Assembly (NCBI GenBank): GCA_019054805.1
Contig: JAHQIY010000013.1
Location: 2,356,001-2,420,000, forward strand
DNA length: 64,000 bases
Direction: 5' to 3'
Origin: Brachionus manjavacas
Lineage: Eukaryota > Rotifera > Eurotatoria > Ploima > Brachionidae
Notes under the pieces: generated by a model
Database searches by the model: none
What the model was told of the DNA's origin: nothing
What the model saw: the letters and a program-made list of their open reading frames with translations, nothing else
Made by a program: the position numbers and the translations under genes
Shown: positions 1 through 10,716 of the stretch, in pieces
How the letters are laid out: the number at the start of each line of letters is the position of its first letter
How positions within the stretch are numbered: the first letter of the stretch is position 1

Positions 1-240
1 ATTTCTAATCTAACTCATGACTTGACTTAAAAAAAAAAAAAAAAAAATTTAAGTCATGACTTTGACTTAAAAAAATAATAAAAAAAATTTAAGTCATGAC
101 TTTGACTTAAAAAAAAAAAAAAAATTTTAAGTCATGACTTTGACTTAAGAAAAAAAAAATTTAAGTTAAGTCATGACTTTGACTTAAATTTTTGTGACTT
201 AGACTTAAAACTGTGACTTAAAAACAAGTCTGATAAAAAT
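1..240. repeat. AT-rich minisatellite with AAGTCATGACTT core
   Basis: About five units of roughly 40-48 bp are seen, each made of the palindromic core AAGTCATGACTT, then TGACTTAA, then a long A run and TTTAAGTC. The last units degrade into GTGACTTAGACTTAAAA. The same AAGTC/GACTT words fill the ends of the hAT-type MITEs at 2139-3746 and 47596-48059, so this looks like a local expansion of the subterminal part of that family. The array is cut by the window edge. Confidence 0.75.
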
Positions 241-2138
241 ATATTAAATTTAAGTAAATGTTTAAAAAAAATTTATTTAAATTTTTTATCAATGCACTCT
301 CTCTTCTTTTCAGTCCACCAAGCATGTGGTTTTTTAAAAAAGTATTAGATTCTTGTAATTATCTTATTGTCAATAAATTACCACCACACATTTCAAATTA
401 AAATAAAAATTTCACAAAAATTAAAAGATAAATATGGAGTCTATTTAAATTGTATGCCTTTGAATAATTAAAAGCTTTAGTACTAGCAGAATAAAATTTT
501 TTGATATATTTTATTTTAGAAATTTTTTGCGAAGCAATAGAACTAAACGAAAAGCTAAAATCTGCGAATGAACATGAATTTATATTTTATCAATAATTTA
601 AAAAAAAATTTATTACATAAAATAAATGTTTTCCGAACAAAATTTTTTATCTTCTTTTCTCCCAACAAAAAACATAGACTAAAAAATTAAACTCTTTAAT
701 TAAAATCAATCCCTTCTGAGTAAAACTTTGAAATTTCTTGGTACCTGCTGACAGTATTTAGCTGAAGCAGAACAGTGGTGATATAAACTAAAAAAAACTG
801 TTCTAATTTAGGTGACCCAGTTAAGTTTAGATTAAAAATTTTGCTTGTAATTTTGAAACGTAATAACCTTGAGATAGTGCGCTTTGAAATCTCCATCTAA
901 ATTAGGAATATATGAACATTTAATAAGGGAATTCCTACAACGAAATTGCTTATTAAACAACTTTGTTCCGTAATTAAAAATAGCAGAACAGGAGATACAG
1001 ATCAAAATAGAGGATAGCTTTTTTGGGTTAATATTACAAAGTTTTATGTTCTTATCGATATCAGCCAAATAAACAAGTACAAACAAAATCGACCAAGTTT
1101 TTAATTTCTTTTTTTAGTTTTATTTGTTTCATATTTTCAATTAATCGAATCAGTATCTATAATTCTATTGCAAGCACTCAGATTTTCTAAAGGTTTATTC
1201 AAATCAAACAGTTTTAGTGCGAAAGAGCATAAACAATTTTGTACTTTGTCCTTAATTCACAGATAAATAAAATAGGTTTTTTTTCCGCTAAAACAACAGT
1301 CGAAAGAAATATGGAAGATATTGAGAAATGAGGAACTGGATGTTTATTTGTTTTATTTTTAAAAGACACTCAACTAAGATTTGATGATTTATTCAGCCTG
1401 ATTTTTTCTGTCAAATTGTTCAAGAATGACAACTTTTGTAGTTTTTTTGGGCGTCAAAAATTCTTTAAAATGACACTTTTTTTAGAAATTTTTTCTCTTT
1501 TTTTTAAATCTAGTCAAGTCAAATAAATTGTTTAGGAATTTTTTTTCAGAATTGGCATGCTCATATTTTGGATGAGTCTAGAGAGAAGCCAGTTTTGTTT
1601 AAAAAGATAAATGGTCAAATGAGGAAAACTGTTAGCAGATAATAAGAGTATTTATGTTTGTTTGTTCATATATTCTAAAAATCTGTTATTATCAAGTGAA
1701 AAATTGGAAGCAAATTTAGATAGTTTTTTACAAAAACATATAGCTAGAAAATAAAAGTATTTTTAGAGAAAATTATTTTGATTTTTGTAATTTTCACCTT
1801 TCGACCGCGTGTTTCATACGCTTCTATGTGACTTTCTAGGTACCGATTCAATTTGCTTGAGCAAAGATTGAATATTGTTTTTAATTTTATCAAGAAAAGT
1901 GTCTTTTCAGGTATAGATGATGCAGATGGTCTTTTCAAATGGGGGTACTCGAAAAAGAATTTATTTTTTTTAATTTTTTTCTATCAAAAGAATATTCTGT
2001 CATGCTGCTTCAACAAAGGTCCAGTTTTTTAAGATCCTCCCGTAGCTTTTAAATTTAAAGCTTGAAGCGAACAGCTTTAATGAAATCAATGGCCGTTTGG
2101 AAATGTATGGTCTTTATTCATTTCAGCATAGAATTTTT
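241..2138. other. AT-rich intergenic stretch, no gene recognised
   Basis: No coding segment with recognisable motifs is visible. Short overlapping open frames on the minus strand around 696-1086 lack family motifs and are probably chance or very decayed. There are no RNA genes that I can see. Confidence 0.5.
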
Positions 2139-2517
2139 CAGAGTTGTTTAAAAGTCACAAGTCTCAAGTCAAGTCCAAGTCCAGACTTTAAAATTTTGAA
2201 TATTGAGAAGACATTTTTGTCTCAAAAAAAGAAATTTGTCTAGCACAACTAGAAGCTTGCATTCATATGCATTAGTTAGATATTTTTTGTTGGTTATTAT
2301 TTTCTTTTTAGTTTTTAAGTTTTTTTTTTTGTTAATATAATATATATATAAATTACTTTCAAAAATTTAACATGGTTGCATGTGACAAATAATCAAAACC
2401 CGTTCGCCATGTTAAAAGATATGTTTACGAGAATGGGCAGTGCATCACATTTGATATAAAAAAAAAGTATTGAAAAAGACTTAACAACAGTCTTATTCTT
2501 ACTATTTAAAATTAAGA

Positions 2518-2552
2518 GTGGCGCCTTTATTTCAATTGAATAAAGCGCTAAT
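2518..2552. other. Hairpin with CTTTATT/AATAAAG arms
   Basis: An inverted repeat runs from GGCGCCTTTATT to AATAAAGCGCT around a short AT loop. It lies inside the MITE-derived interval and beside the broken left side of the pogo remnant. No function can be assigned; it may be an old transposon end. Confidence 0.4.
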
Positions 2553-2689
2553 TTTTTTTGAGATATTTTCCATAGGATCAGACTTTGAATTTATTTCCAA
2601 ATTTGAATATTGAAATGAAAGAATATAAAAATTTTGTTGATAATGCTAAAAAATTTTATGTCCGAATTAATAGAATTATTATTTAATTT

Positions 2690-2931
2690 AAAGCAGTCTT
2701 TGATTTTCCAGATTTGATTTTTTGACATTCTGCTGCTGCTACGTTCTCTTCGAATAATTTTAGAAACTCCTATCTACGTTTGTAAATACCGCTCATTGTA
2801 CCTACTGGAATTTTAAATTCCTCGCAGACTTCGGTCTGAGTTTTTTTTTTGCTATCGATAAGCTTTATGTATTTTACTTTTTCATGCAACGTAAAAACCT
2901 TGCGTTTAGTTGGTTTTGTTTTTTCTAACAT
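2690..2931 (-). pseudogene. pogo/Tigger-type transposase N-terminus (CENP-B-like HTH)
   Basis: Reading the minus strand from an ATG at 2931 gives a protein beginning MLEKTKPTKRKVFTLHEKVK and continuing with KYIKLIDSKKK, TEVCEEF and IPVGTMSGIYK. This is the N-terminal helix-turn-helix of pogo/CENP-B-like transposases of the Tc1/mariner superfamily. An in-frame TAG follows about 53 codons in, then a further readable stretch to about 2690, after which the sequence is lost. No catalytic DDE core is present, so this is a dead 5' fragment. The TIR at 3110-3322 lies upstream of it on the same strand, as expected. Confidence 0.75.
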
Positions 2932-3109
2932 TTTTTTAACATAATATTTTTCCAGTTTTTTTTTTATTTTATAAAGGTTAATGTGTGATTTTTCAGAATA
3001 TTAATTGATCATTAAGGAGGGATTAGTTTTAAGATTTCGGTATTCAAGAAAATTCATACTTATTTGCTGATTTCTATTATTAAAAATTAACCAATATTTC
3101 TCAAATGTA

Positions 3110-3322
3110 TTTTTTAATATTTTCGTTATAAGCGAATAAAATTTCATTGAAAATTATCAAAAAATGCTTCGTTATAACCGAATTTTCGGTATAAGCGTAC
3201 TTCGTTATAACCGTAAGAAAATGTATTAAAAGTATTATTGTTCTGAACAACAGTGTTTTATTTTTCTTTATAAACGAATTTTCGTTATATCCGTGTTCGT
3301 TATAACCGTACTTTACTGTATA
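3110..3322 (-). repeat. pogo-type terminal region with CGTTATAA repeats
   Basis: The terminus read on the minus strand begins CAGTAAAGTACGGTTATAAC, followed by several copies of a TTCGTTATAACCGAA-like word in both orientations. CAGTA...CGGTTATAACGAA is a characteristic pogo/Tigger terminal style, and TA lies immediately outside the CAG end as expected for a TA target. The opposite TIR was not found, in keeping with truncation near 2690. Confidence 0.7.
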
Positions 3323-3746
3323 TCCTTTTGTACTCTCTGTACTAGCTGTTAAACAAAAAAGTTATAAAAAAATCAACACTTATCTTAAATCAAGATAAAC
3401 AAAAAAAGCAGGGGAGGTGCGGAGGGGACGAAGTCGTTTATATCATTTAATTTTGTTATTGTTTTGGTTTTGGATTTGGATTTGGACCTCGTGTCCCAAT
3501 AAAGTTATTAAAAAACCTTATTGTGTTTGATCCGAAACCCTCGAGTCCAGAAAGGACTTGGGAAGTCTGACTGGAGAGCAAAAGCCTACCAGCAGACCAA
3601 GAAATATTAAATAAAATTGAAGAAAATTCTGATATTTGGCAAATCTATTGCGTTAGACAACCCAAGAGCATATAAATTTTTTGATATGAAACCTGATCTA
3701 GCAAATTTAAAAAAAAAGTCTGGACTTGGACTTTTAAACAACTCTG

Positions 3747-5119
3747 GTGTTTTTGAAAGGATGCTATCTTTCTCTTAAAAATGTTATTTTATTACAACTC
3801 ACCTCTGAATTTAAAAGAGAAATTAAAGAAAAATGACTCAAGAAAATTTCAATTTTAAAGAACGGAAGTAACTTAATTGAACCACTGGCAAAATCAAAAA
3901 GATTAGTAGATTCTTTTGTGATCTAGAGATCAATGTTGATGTTTTCAAGGTTTAAGCTTTCAATTTTCGAAAAAATAAGTTCAATTTACAGTAGTGCTTT
4001 GATGAACTGTTTTTACCAAATTTTACGTATTTTTTCGAAATTTTACGTGATGAATATCTTTTTTATTAAATAATACTTTTTTAAGTGATCAATATATCTT
4101 TTACATTTACATTTTAATCTTTTAGCTCATTCAATAACAATTCAATTGGGTTAATAACTCGTGATTGCAGAGGTCATTGTCCTGGTGTAAATTGAACCCA
4201 TTATCGAATTTTTTTCAACCCAATTTAAAATTAGGGTTTTTATTTCTTAATGTTAATTTTTTCTTAAATTGATTAAGTGCCCGCAATTTATAATTCTTTT
4301 ATTATGATCAAATGTAAATTTCAGATCAAAATTTTTATTTTTTGGTTTTAAAAAAGGTATTTTTTAACAATTTTTTAAATATTAAATTTGTAAACTTTAT
4401 TTAACATGATTTTTTAATCTCTAATTCGGTAGAAAATTATATGAATTTTTATCTGAAGTAAAAAAAATCTAAATCAATATTTTGAAATTTGGCAACATAT
4501 AATTTAACTTTATTTAGCTGTAATATATTTTAGTTAACATTAAAATATCATTTAAAGCCATAATTTGGAAGCTTTAATGTGGATTTTAAATTTTTCTTTA
4601 AAATTTTCAAATAAAGATTTTAGAAGAATCAATTAAATATCGATGCTGATAAAAAAAAAAATTTATTTAAATAAATTAATTAAAATTTTGTGTTTAATTT
4701 GAAAATATTTTAAAAAAGCTTATTTCATCATTTTTATTAAGATTCTAATCTATTAAGTTTTGATCATTTGGTCATGATCATGAACTTCAAGTTGCCTACT
4801 TGCTATTTTAAATAAAACTTTAATTTTAGACTCAATAACTGTTTATTTAATTAGTTATTTTGTCTACCCTAGCGTATAATTGGGGAGGTCCTCACCTCCA
4901 TACAATCCCTTTGATATGAATTTCAGAAGATCCTTCAGATTAAAAATTATTAAATTAAAAAACTATAAAATTATAACCTCATTTCAAAAATATTTAAAAA
5001 AACATTCTTTGAGTTGACTAAGACGGTTGGATTTAGTCAGTGGAGCCTTCTGCTAGATAAGAAAGTATTTTGGATTAGCAAGGAAACTTTAGGGGGTGAT
5101 TCAGTGGTTCGGTTCGAGT
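3747..5119. other. AT-rich intergenic stretch
   Basis: I see no gene. Around 3992 there is a CAGTAGTGCTTTG terminus followed by TTTTACGTA words. Similar termini occur at 16137 (CAGTGGTGTTTCG) and 41731 (CAGTAGTGACTTG), suggesting a decayed nonautonomous hAT-like family. A small palindrome GGAGGTCCTCACCTCC lies near 4885. Confidence 0.4.
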
Positions 5120-5400
5120 AGCAAGGCATAGTTGGTTGAATCAATAGAAACCCAGTTTTGGAAAGAAAACTTCACTATCCGATTCCTTTGTTTTAGATCC
5201 TGATTTCAATAAAAATTCTTGATAATTATTATTAATTTCAGGTTTGGGCCAACTTCGATCTGACCATCAGTTTTTACCTAAAAAAATTTTTTCTGGCAAA
5301 ATACACCAAGGCTATAAGTGCAAGATAATTTTAGTCTTAGGTGGCCTACTGATAATTTTTATTTGGATTCAAAATTTAGTTAAAATATTAAAAAAATCAT
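5120..5400 (-). repeat. Left arm of imperfect long inverted repeat (coding remnant)
   Basis: This arm is the inverted, roughly 75-80% similar counterpart of 5760-6045. Shared blocks include GGAAAGAAAACTTCA, ATTCTTGATAAT, TTTTTTCTGGCAAA and TGATAATTTTAG. Read on the minus strand it is the homologue of the MPPKSK coding fragment on the other arm, with more stops. Confidence 0.6.
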
Positions 5401-5759
5401 CTACATAATTAAGAAATTCAAAAAAATAAAGTCATAGACCCAAGATTTCAATGGTTAAATTGAAATTTTTTTTAAAATTAAATATATTCTAAAAGAGCAT
5501 AATATTTTCTACACTCTGATGTATATTTTTATTTTTAAAAAGGCTGTGTCAATTTTATCTATCGAAAAACAGCTAAAAACAACGCTTTTTTCATTTGAAT
5601 CGTATGTAGTCCTAGGGATCACTTGAGACCAAAATTTTTTTTTTAATTAAAAAAAAATTAAAAAACTCTTGTATCTCTTTGTTTATTTTAGTTTTATTTA
5701 ATATAAAATAAAGTCTCAAAATCATGTGATTTCATTAAAATTTTACAAATTTAAATTAA

Positions 5760-6045
5760 ATTGATATTTTGAATATTTTAACTAAATATCATATCAAATC
5801 GTATTGAAAATTATTGATATGCCACCAAAGTCTAAAATTATCAGTTCCCGCACTAACAACTTTGGGTTACTTTGCCAGAAAAAATTTATTTAAGTTGAAA
5901 CTGATGATCAAATGGAAGTTGATGTTAAACCTGATATTAATTATGATTATCAAGAATCTCATCAGGGGCTGAAATAAAGGAATAGGGCTGTGAAGTTTTC
6001 TTTCCAGAAGAAGAGATGGTCTCAATAGATATTTCCCTTATTTCA
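5760..6045 (+). pseudogene. Right arm of inverted repeat; MPPKSK coding fragment
   Basis: From the ATG at 5820 the plus strand reads MPPKSKIISSRTNNFGL, then LCQKKFI, a stop, and VETDDQMEVDVKPDINYDYQ, a biased acidic stretch that looks like former coding sequence rather than random AT-rich DNA. Its inverted homologue is 5120-5400 with about 360 bp of unrelated spacer. It may be the N-terminus of an unrecognised transposase carried in a foldback element; I cannot name the family. Confidence 0.45.
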
Positions 6046-7499
6046 CAGTTAGTTGAATTTATACAATCATATAAACTCACAAAATTTTGGATTAGTATTT
6101 TGATTTATATTATTTTAAGGGCTTTTTATTTTTTTTTTATAAAATTCAAAACAATTTTAAAAAGGCAGTTTAACATCTCTTTTAGTAATATAAATCTGTG
6201 TCTATCTCAGTTGAATTTTCTTGCATCCAGTAGCCTTCACAACAATTAATCAATTTTAGGAATGCAAATTTGTGAGCAATTAAAGAAACTATAATCAAAG
6301 ACTGAAGAATTTCGAATTCTTTACTCTAAATATGAATTTATTTTAAAAAATATATAGATTTATTCAGAATTTTGTAAAGTTAATTTAAAAAAAAAGTTGG
6401 GTCTTTGGTGATCCCTGGTACTATAAACGATTCAAGTGAAAAAAATTTTCAATTTAATCATTAAAAAACTGGGTCTGAAAGAATTACAACTTTTTAAAGG
6501 GTTAGTTATCTTTAGACCTCTAGGTATAGCTTTTTTTTTGGTCCTCCTATGAAATGAAAGGGTCTCAAAGGACGTAGCTTACGAGTTTCAAGTCAAAAAT
6601 TTGATTTTCAAATAGTTTTAAATTTATGGATAAGATAATTAATCGATTTATTAAGATTTATTAATTATTTAATAATATTTTACTGATTTTATAATTCCAA
6701 GATTGTTAAAATCAAAACAACACACTATCAAGAAAACAGTTAATTTTTAAAACAACTTTGTGTGAGTAAGGTAAACTTTGTAAAAGTCAACAAATAATAA
6801 CTCACTAAAAAAAGTATCATTTGGATGATGTGCACTCTGCAATGTGCATTTTTATATTTCAGAGTTAATCGTTTTGAGCATAAAAAAAAGATCATTAATT
6901 TCAAGTTGTCTATAATCTTTTTAACCAAAAATAATTAATAATAATGAAAACATAAAAGAGAATAATTTGTATTTAATTTCTATAATTAAAAAAAAAAATT
7001 GTAAAAATTAAAAAAAAGAGTAAATATAATTTTCTTTTAATTTTATGCTTGGATTGTATTTTAAATTCTCAGATTTTAATTGACTTTGTTCTCTTTGTTT
7101 CTATTTAATTTTGGATTCTTTGGAGAATACCATAAACGAAATTTGGATGAAATTTTCACTTAAGCTTTTGATGTAACGGATATGGGTTGGATCATTTGAA
7201 AGCTAAGAGCATAAGCTAAAAAATAATATATAATACTTAAAAGTTGTACAACGGTTTGATAAAAAAAATAAATCTGTTTTATATTATTTATGACAATAAG
7301 CTTCTTTGGCTCCTTCAACATCTCTAAATCTTTTAGTAAGACAATTAGCGAGATTTTTTATGCGTTCAACAGGTACTCGCTCGACTCTTCTTTTAATTTC
7401 TTCAATGAATTCCTCCCTTTTGGGAAACTTGTTCGGTTATTTTAAAATTGTGTAATAACTCGATATTTGTAGAATTATATTTTTTGAACTAGTTTATTA
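6046..7499. other. AT-rich intergenic stretch
   Basis: No gene, RNA or clear repeat is seen. A minus-strand coding-like patch at about 7285-7435 (words such as FDVEGAKEA and PKREEFIEEIKR) is probably transposon-derived but too short to identify. Confidence 0.4.
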
Positions 7500-8335
7500 A
7501 TGACTGTTATTTTTTCATTGTATCTAATTCTTTTTTTATTGTATCTAAATAATAAGCTATCTAAATATAGTGAATAAATAATTTTTTTTAGTATCTAATT
7601 ATTTTATCTAAGGATCTAAAAAAAATTTTGTGGTATCTATTACAAAAAGGAAGAAAAATTAAGAAAAAGAAAAAAATTAATCTATTTTTGTTCTTTTGTT
7701 TTGAGGTTGATCTTGAATTGATTTCGGCTTGTTTTTTGATCCAGTGGGTTTTCCTTTTTTCTTTTTTGGAATCTCAGACTGAGCTGAATTTTCATTAAAA
7801 TTTTTTTCAACTTCAACTTCATTTTGAATTTCCATTTCTGCTTCTCGAGCCTCAATTTCTTCCATCACATCAAATTGACTCAAAATTAAATTTATAAGAG
7901 CCTCTGGTAATTTCTTTTGATTTCGCACGCAATCTCTGACTTGTAACTCGGTTGGTTGAATCATTAAAGCTTTTTTTGTTGCTACTGGTTTACCGCGTTT
8001 CCTATTTTCACCTAAAGGAACATCTTTTGCGTTTCTATGCCATTCCAATCCTCGATAAAGACAAGCAAGAACCAAAATGTGTTTGCAAATATTATTTTTT
8101 CTCCAATATGGGCATGTGCATTCACTTTGAGACCATTCTAAATGAATAGTAGTCATCCAGATTTTGCGAGCTTGATTATATTTGTCAATTAGATATTAAA
8201 TTGAATTATTTTTTGATACTGTAAAAAAATATCAGATACTAATTAAGATTTCATTAGATACAATAAAAAAAAATTAGATACTAAAATTAGATACATAAAT
8301 AAAAAAAATAGATAGCTTTGAAAAATTAGCCTTTA
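7500..8335 (-). mobile_element. MULE-like remnant with GTATCTAA subterminal repeats
   Basis: Both flanks of the SWIM-finger ORF carry multiple copies of GTATCTAA (left, 7520-7640) or its inverse TTAGATAC (right, 8190-8305). This gives two inverted, repeat-rich ends around a single coding fragment. Such ends and a SWIM finger are both typical of Mutator-like transposons. Exact termini and a target duplication could not be fixed by eye. Confidence 0.6.
7677..8156 (-). pseudogene. SWIM zinc-finger C-terminus of a MULE-type transposase
   Basis: The 159-residue frame opens with MTTIHLEWSQSECTCPYWRK and NNICKHILVLACL, which is a SWIM finger (CxCx(n)CxH: C14, C16, C25, H27 approximately). The rest is a charged, Lys-rich tail with a KKKKGKPTGSKNKPK stretch. 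SWIM fingers sit at the C-terminus of MULE transposases. The DDE catalytic domain that should precede it is absent, so this is an internally deleted copy. A second, independent SWIM fragment occurs at 53247-53589. Confidence 0.7.
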
Positions 8336-9484
8336 TTAATTAATCCCCCGATTTAAATACAAGCAATATTTAAAGAGAGAAAAATATAGACAATAGTAAT
8401 TTGCTGGCATAACAATGGAATGAAAGTGACCAAATCCCAGATGTAAAAAAATTGTAAAAAATTGCTTAAAATTAAACTTGAATATGAATATAACATTTTA
8501 CTGAATTTTCACTTGTTTTAATTAACCTTAGAATTTTGAAGTTTTTTCATCTTTACTTTGGCAAAAATCATTCGATCAAAATAAACCATATCTCATTTTA
8601 ATCAGGATAAAATTCTCTACTAAATTATGTATTCATTTGACCTCCCAACTCAATTTGAGGCCAGGCAGGGTATGTGTCACGTTTGAGCATAGAGCATGCA
8701 AAAAAATAAAAAATTTTAAAAACCACTTTTATTTTCACCAAAGGACTAAATTCTGTGTCAGACAGTCAGACAGAAATTTTCGTAATTTTATCTTTTATTT
8801 ATCTATTTCAGAAAACACCTCTTGGGTGATGAAAAAAGAAAAGAAAAAAATGAATAAATTGTAAATTAAAATAAAACATAAAAGGACAATGAATGCATGC
8901 TTTTGATTTAAATACTTTAAATTGGATAATACAAAGGAAAATGAGTATTAGAGAAATTCACAATTAACGAACTTAGCTTTCCAAGGTACTGGTCTAGCTC
9001 TCGATTTTATCTATATTCAATCTTTTTTTTTATTACTAATCGAAGTTTCGAGCAAGCATAATTGGGCACCCATTATTTCATAGTAAAAAAATTTGAAATT
9101 GACTTTTAGTCTTTTTTTCTCTTCTTCTTGTGTTTGGAACTCTAATAACGAATAAACGATTTAGGTGATTCATTTTCGATTTGCCTCTATGACAATTAGA
9201 CCGATGAAAAATTTAAAAAAGTCATAATTAAAAAAAAAATATTTCTTAATTTTTACATTAAAAAATTTAAAAAAAAAACAAAAAAAAGTCACTTTTTTTT
9301 GAAGAATACGTTTATTTTCACGTAAGTTACCTGAAAATAAATAGAAAATTGTTACACTTATGATGCGTGTACGTCTTACAAAATTTTTTTTATTTTCACA
9401 GAATTAGAAAAAGAACAAAAAAAAATTAACAAGGTTTTAAGAGAAATTAGTACATTTCCAAATTTTCTTGATTAGTACATAATT
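8336..9484. other. AT-rich intergenic stretch
   Basis: No gene recognised. A plus-strand frame at 8637-8864 has no family features. A short ACGT-rich word near 9310-9330 resembles the inverse of one at 12830-12860. Confidence 0.4.
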
Positions 9485-9845
9485 ATTTTTATTTTATTTA
9501 TTTATTCTGTACCAAGCTAGGGCTCCTTCAGAATAAATTTGAAAAAAAATCAAAATCAAAATAAAGTAAAAAAGGTAAAAAAAAAGTTAAGAAGGCATAG
9601 ATTGTTACATTTGGCACATGTTTACATAGTTCAGGTTCAGGAAAAAAGGAGGAAATAGTAAGATAGCAATTACACAATGAAGTTGGTACATAAGTTCGAT
9701 TTATACATTTTAAATGGAAAAAACAATTACAAGAACCACAAGTAAGAAATCTAGAATCACATTTAGCAGAACAAATGTTACAAGATTTGCAATTATTTGG
9801 AAAAGCCTTTACCATGTTTTCTAACATTAGTAAGCCATCAAATGT
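9485..9845 (-). pseudogene. Internally deleted LINE-A: PHD-like ORF1 finger fused to ORF2 3' end
   Basis: On the minus strand a single 99-codon frame (9827-9528) reads CKSCNICSAKC, then FLTCGSCNCFFHLKC, a PHD/RING-like cysteine finger of the type found in LINE ORF1 proteins. It then runs directly into PTSLCNCYLTISSFFPE, the C-terminus of LINE-A ORF2 as seen intact at 50236-52101. Downstream is the usual LINE-A 3' tail ending at about 9486. Everything between ORF1 and the last ~20 codons of ORF2 is missing. It therefore reveals the kind of ORF1 this LINE family carried. Confidence 0.7.
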
Positions 9846-10162
9846 AAAATAATCAGCTAATTGGTCTTTTTTAATGCCGCTCTGATCAACTAAACCACTT
9901 GATTACCCCGAACTTGAAATTGAATCGGGATCGGCTTTAACATGTTCCTCTTCTATTAAACATGTTGACAAGTTCTTTTTGAATTTATGTCTTCGGGTGT
10001 TCTATAGTGTATTATCTACTTCTTTACTATTTCTTATTTTTTTTCTGAACCATCGGATATTTAGAAAATGTATTCTGTTACTCTCTATCTTAATTTATCT
10101 AATTTTAATTTTTATATTTCTCTATTTTTTAACTTATATTGTTTTTATTTTATTTTTTATTA

Positions 10163-10215
10163 TTTTAATCTGAAGGAGCTTAAGCTCGGCACAGATATAC
10201 AAATAAATAAAAATA
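10163..10215 (+). repeat. LINE-A 3' tail
   Basis: The sequence CTGAAGGAGCTTAAGCTCGG, then CACAGA and (AAAT)n, matches the LINE-A 3' end: a GAGC/GCTC stem with a four-base loop, an outer TCTG/CAGA pairing, then the A-rich tail. About 200 bp of T-rich sequence upstream (from ~9960) may be the rest of a divergent 5'-truncated copy. Confidence 0.65.
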
Positions 10216-10403
10216 ATTATTCTCATCTTGATTCATCTTCGCACTGCTATACGTTGTCCACACTGTAAATGATTCTTTACAGTAATCATTGAAAACTTGT
10301 AGAAACTCGTCAAACTTTTCTAAAGTTTGGTCTCGGAAATTGGGGAGGTCTTGTTAAAAATAAGTTAAGTAAGTATATGGACAAATTATTATTTATTTGT
10401 TAA

Positions 10404-10716
10404 TTTATTTATTTATTTGTTTTCTGTACCGAGCTAGAGCTCCTTCAGAATAAATCATAAAAAAAATAAATAAAATTAAAAAAGAGTTAATAAAAAAATC
10501 AAAAAAAAGTTTAAAAGACATATATTGAAGTAGGTTTGGGACAAATTTATTTGTTTTCGGTACCGAGCTAGGGCTCCTTCAGAATAAATTTAAAAAAAAA
10601 TGAAAGTAAAGAAGACATTTATTGTAATAGATTGTTACATGTGGCACATGTTTACATAGTTCAGGAATAAAGGAGGAAATAGTAAGGTAGCAATTACACA
10701 AGGAAGTTGGGTATTC
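10404..10716 (-). repeat. Two stacked LINE-A 3' ends
   Basis: Two successive minus-strand LINE-A tails are seen, one at 10404-10460 and one at 10548-10600. The second includes some 3' UTR and the CAATTACACAAGGAAGTTGG block from the end of ORF2. With the copy at 10717 they make three consecutive 3' ends in one orientation, suggesting repeated insertion into the A-rich tail of a previous copy. Confidence 0.7.

Larger units (their letters stand above)
2139..3746. mobile_element. hAT-type MITE, CAGAGTTG termini, with pogo inside
   Basis: The left end reads CAGAGTTGTTTAAAAGTC and the right end is its inverted complement GACTTTTAAACAACTCTG. The flanking octamers GAATTTTT and GTGTTTTT match at 6 of 8 positions and may be a decayed 8-bp target duplication, as expected for hAT. 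The subterminal regions are rich in AAGTC words. A much cleaner copy of the family lies at 47596-48059 (464 bp). The extra length here is explained largely by the pogo-like remnant at about 2690-3322. Confidence 0.65.

Noticed and set aside
1..240. Possible CRISPR-like array
   Set aside because: Units are contiguous, A-rich and without unique spacers, and the genome is eukaryotic.
696..1086. Two overlapping minus frames as a small gene
   Set aside because: No motif, no splice logic and composition close to background AT-rich DNA.
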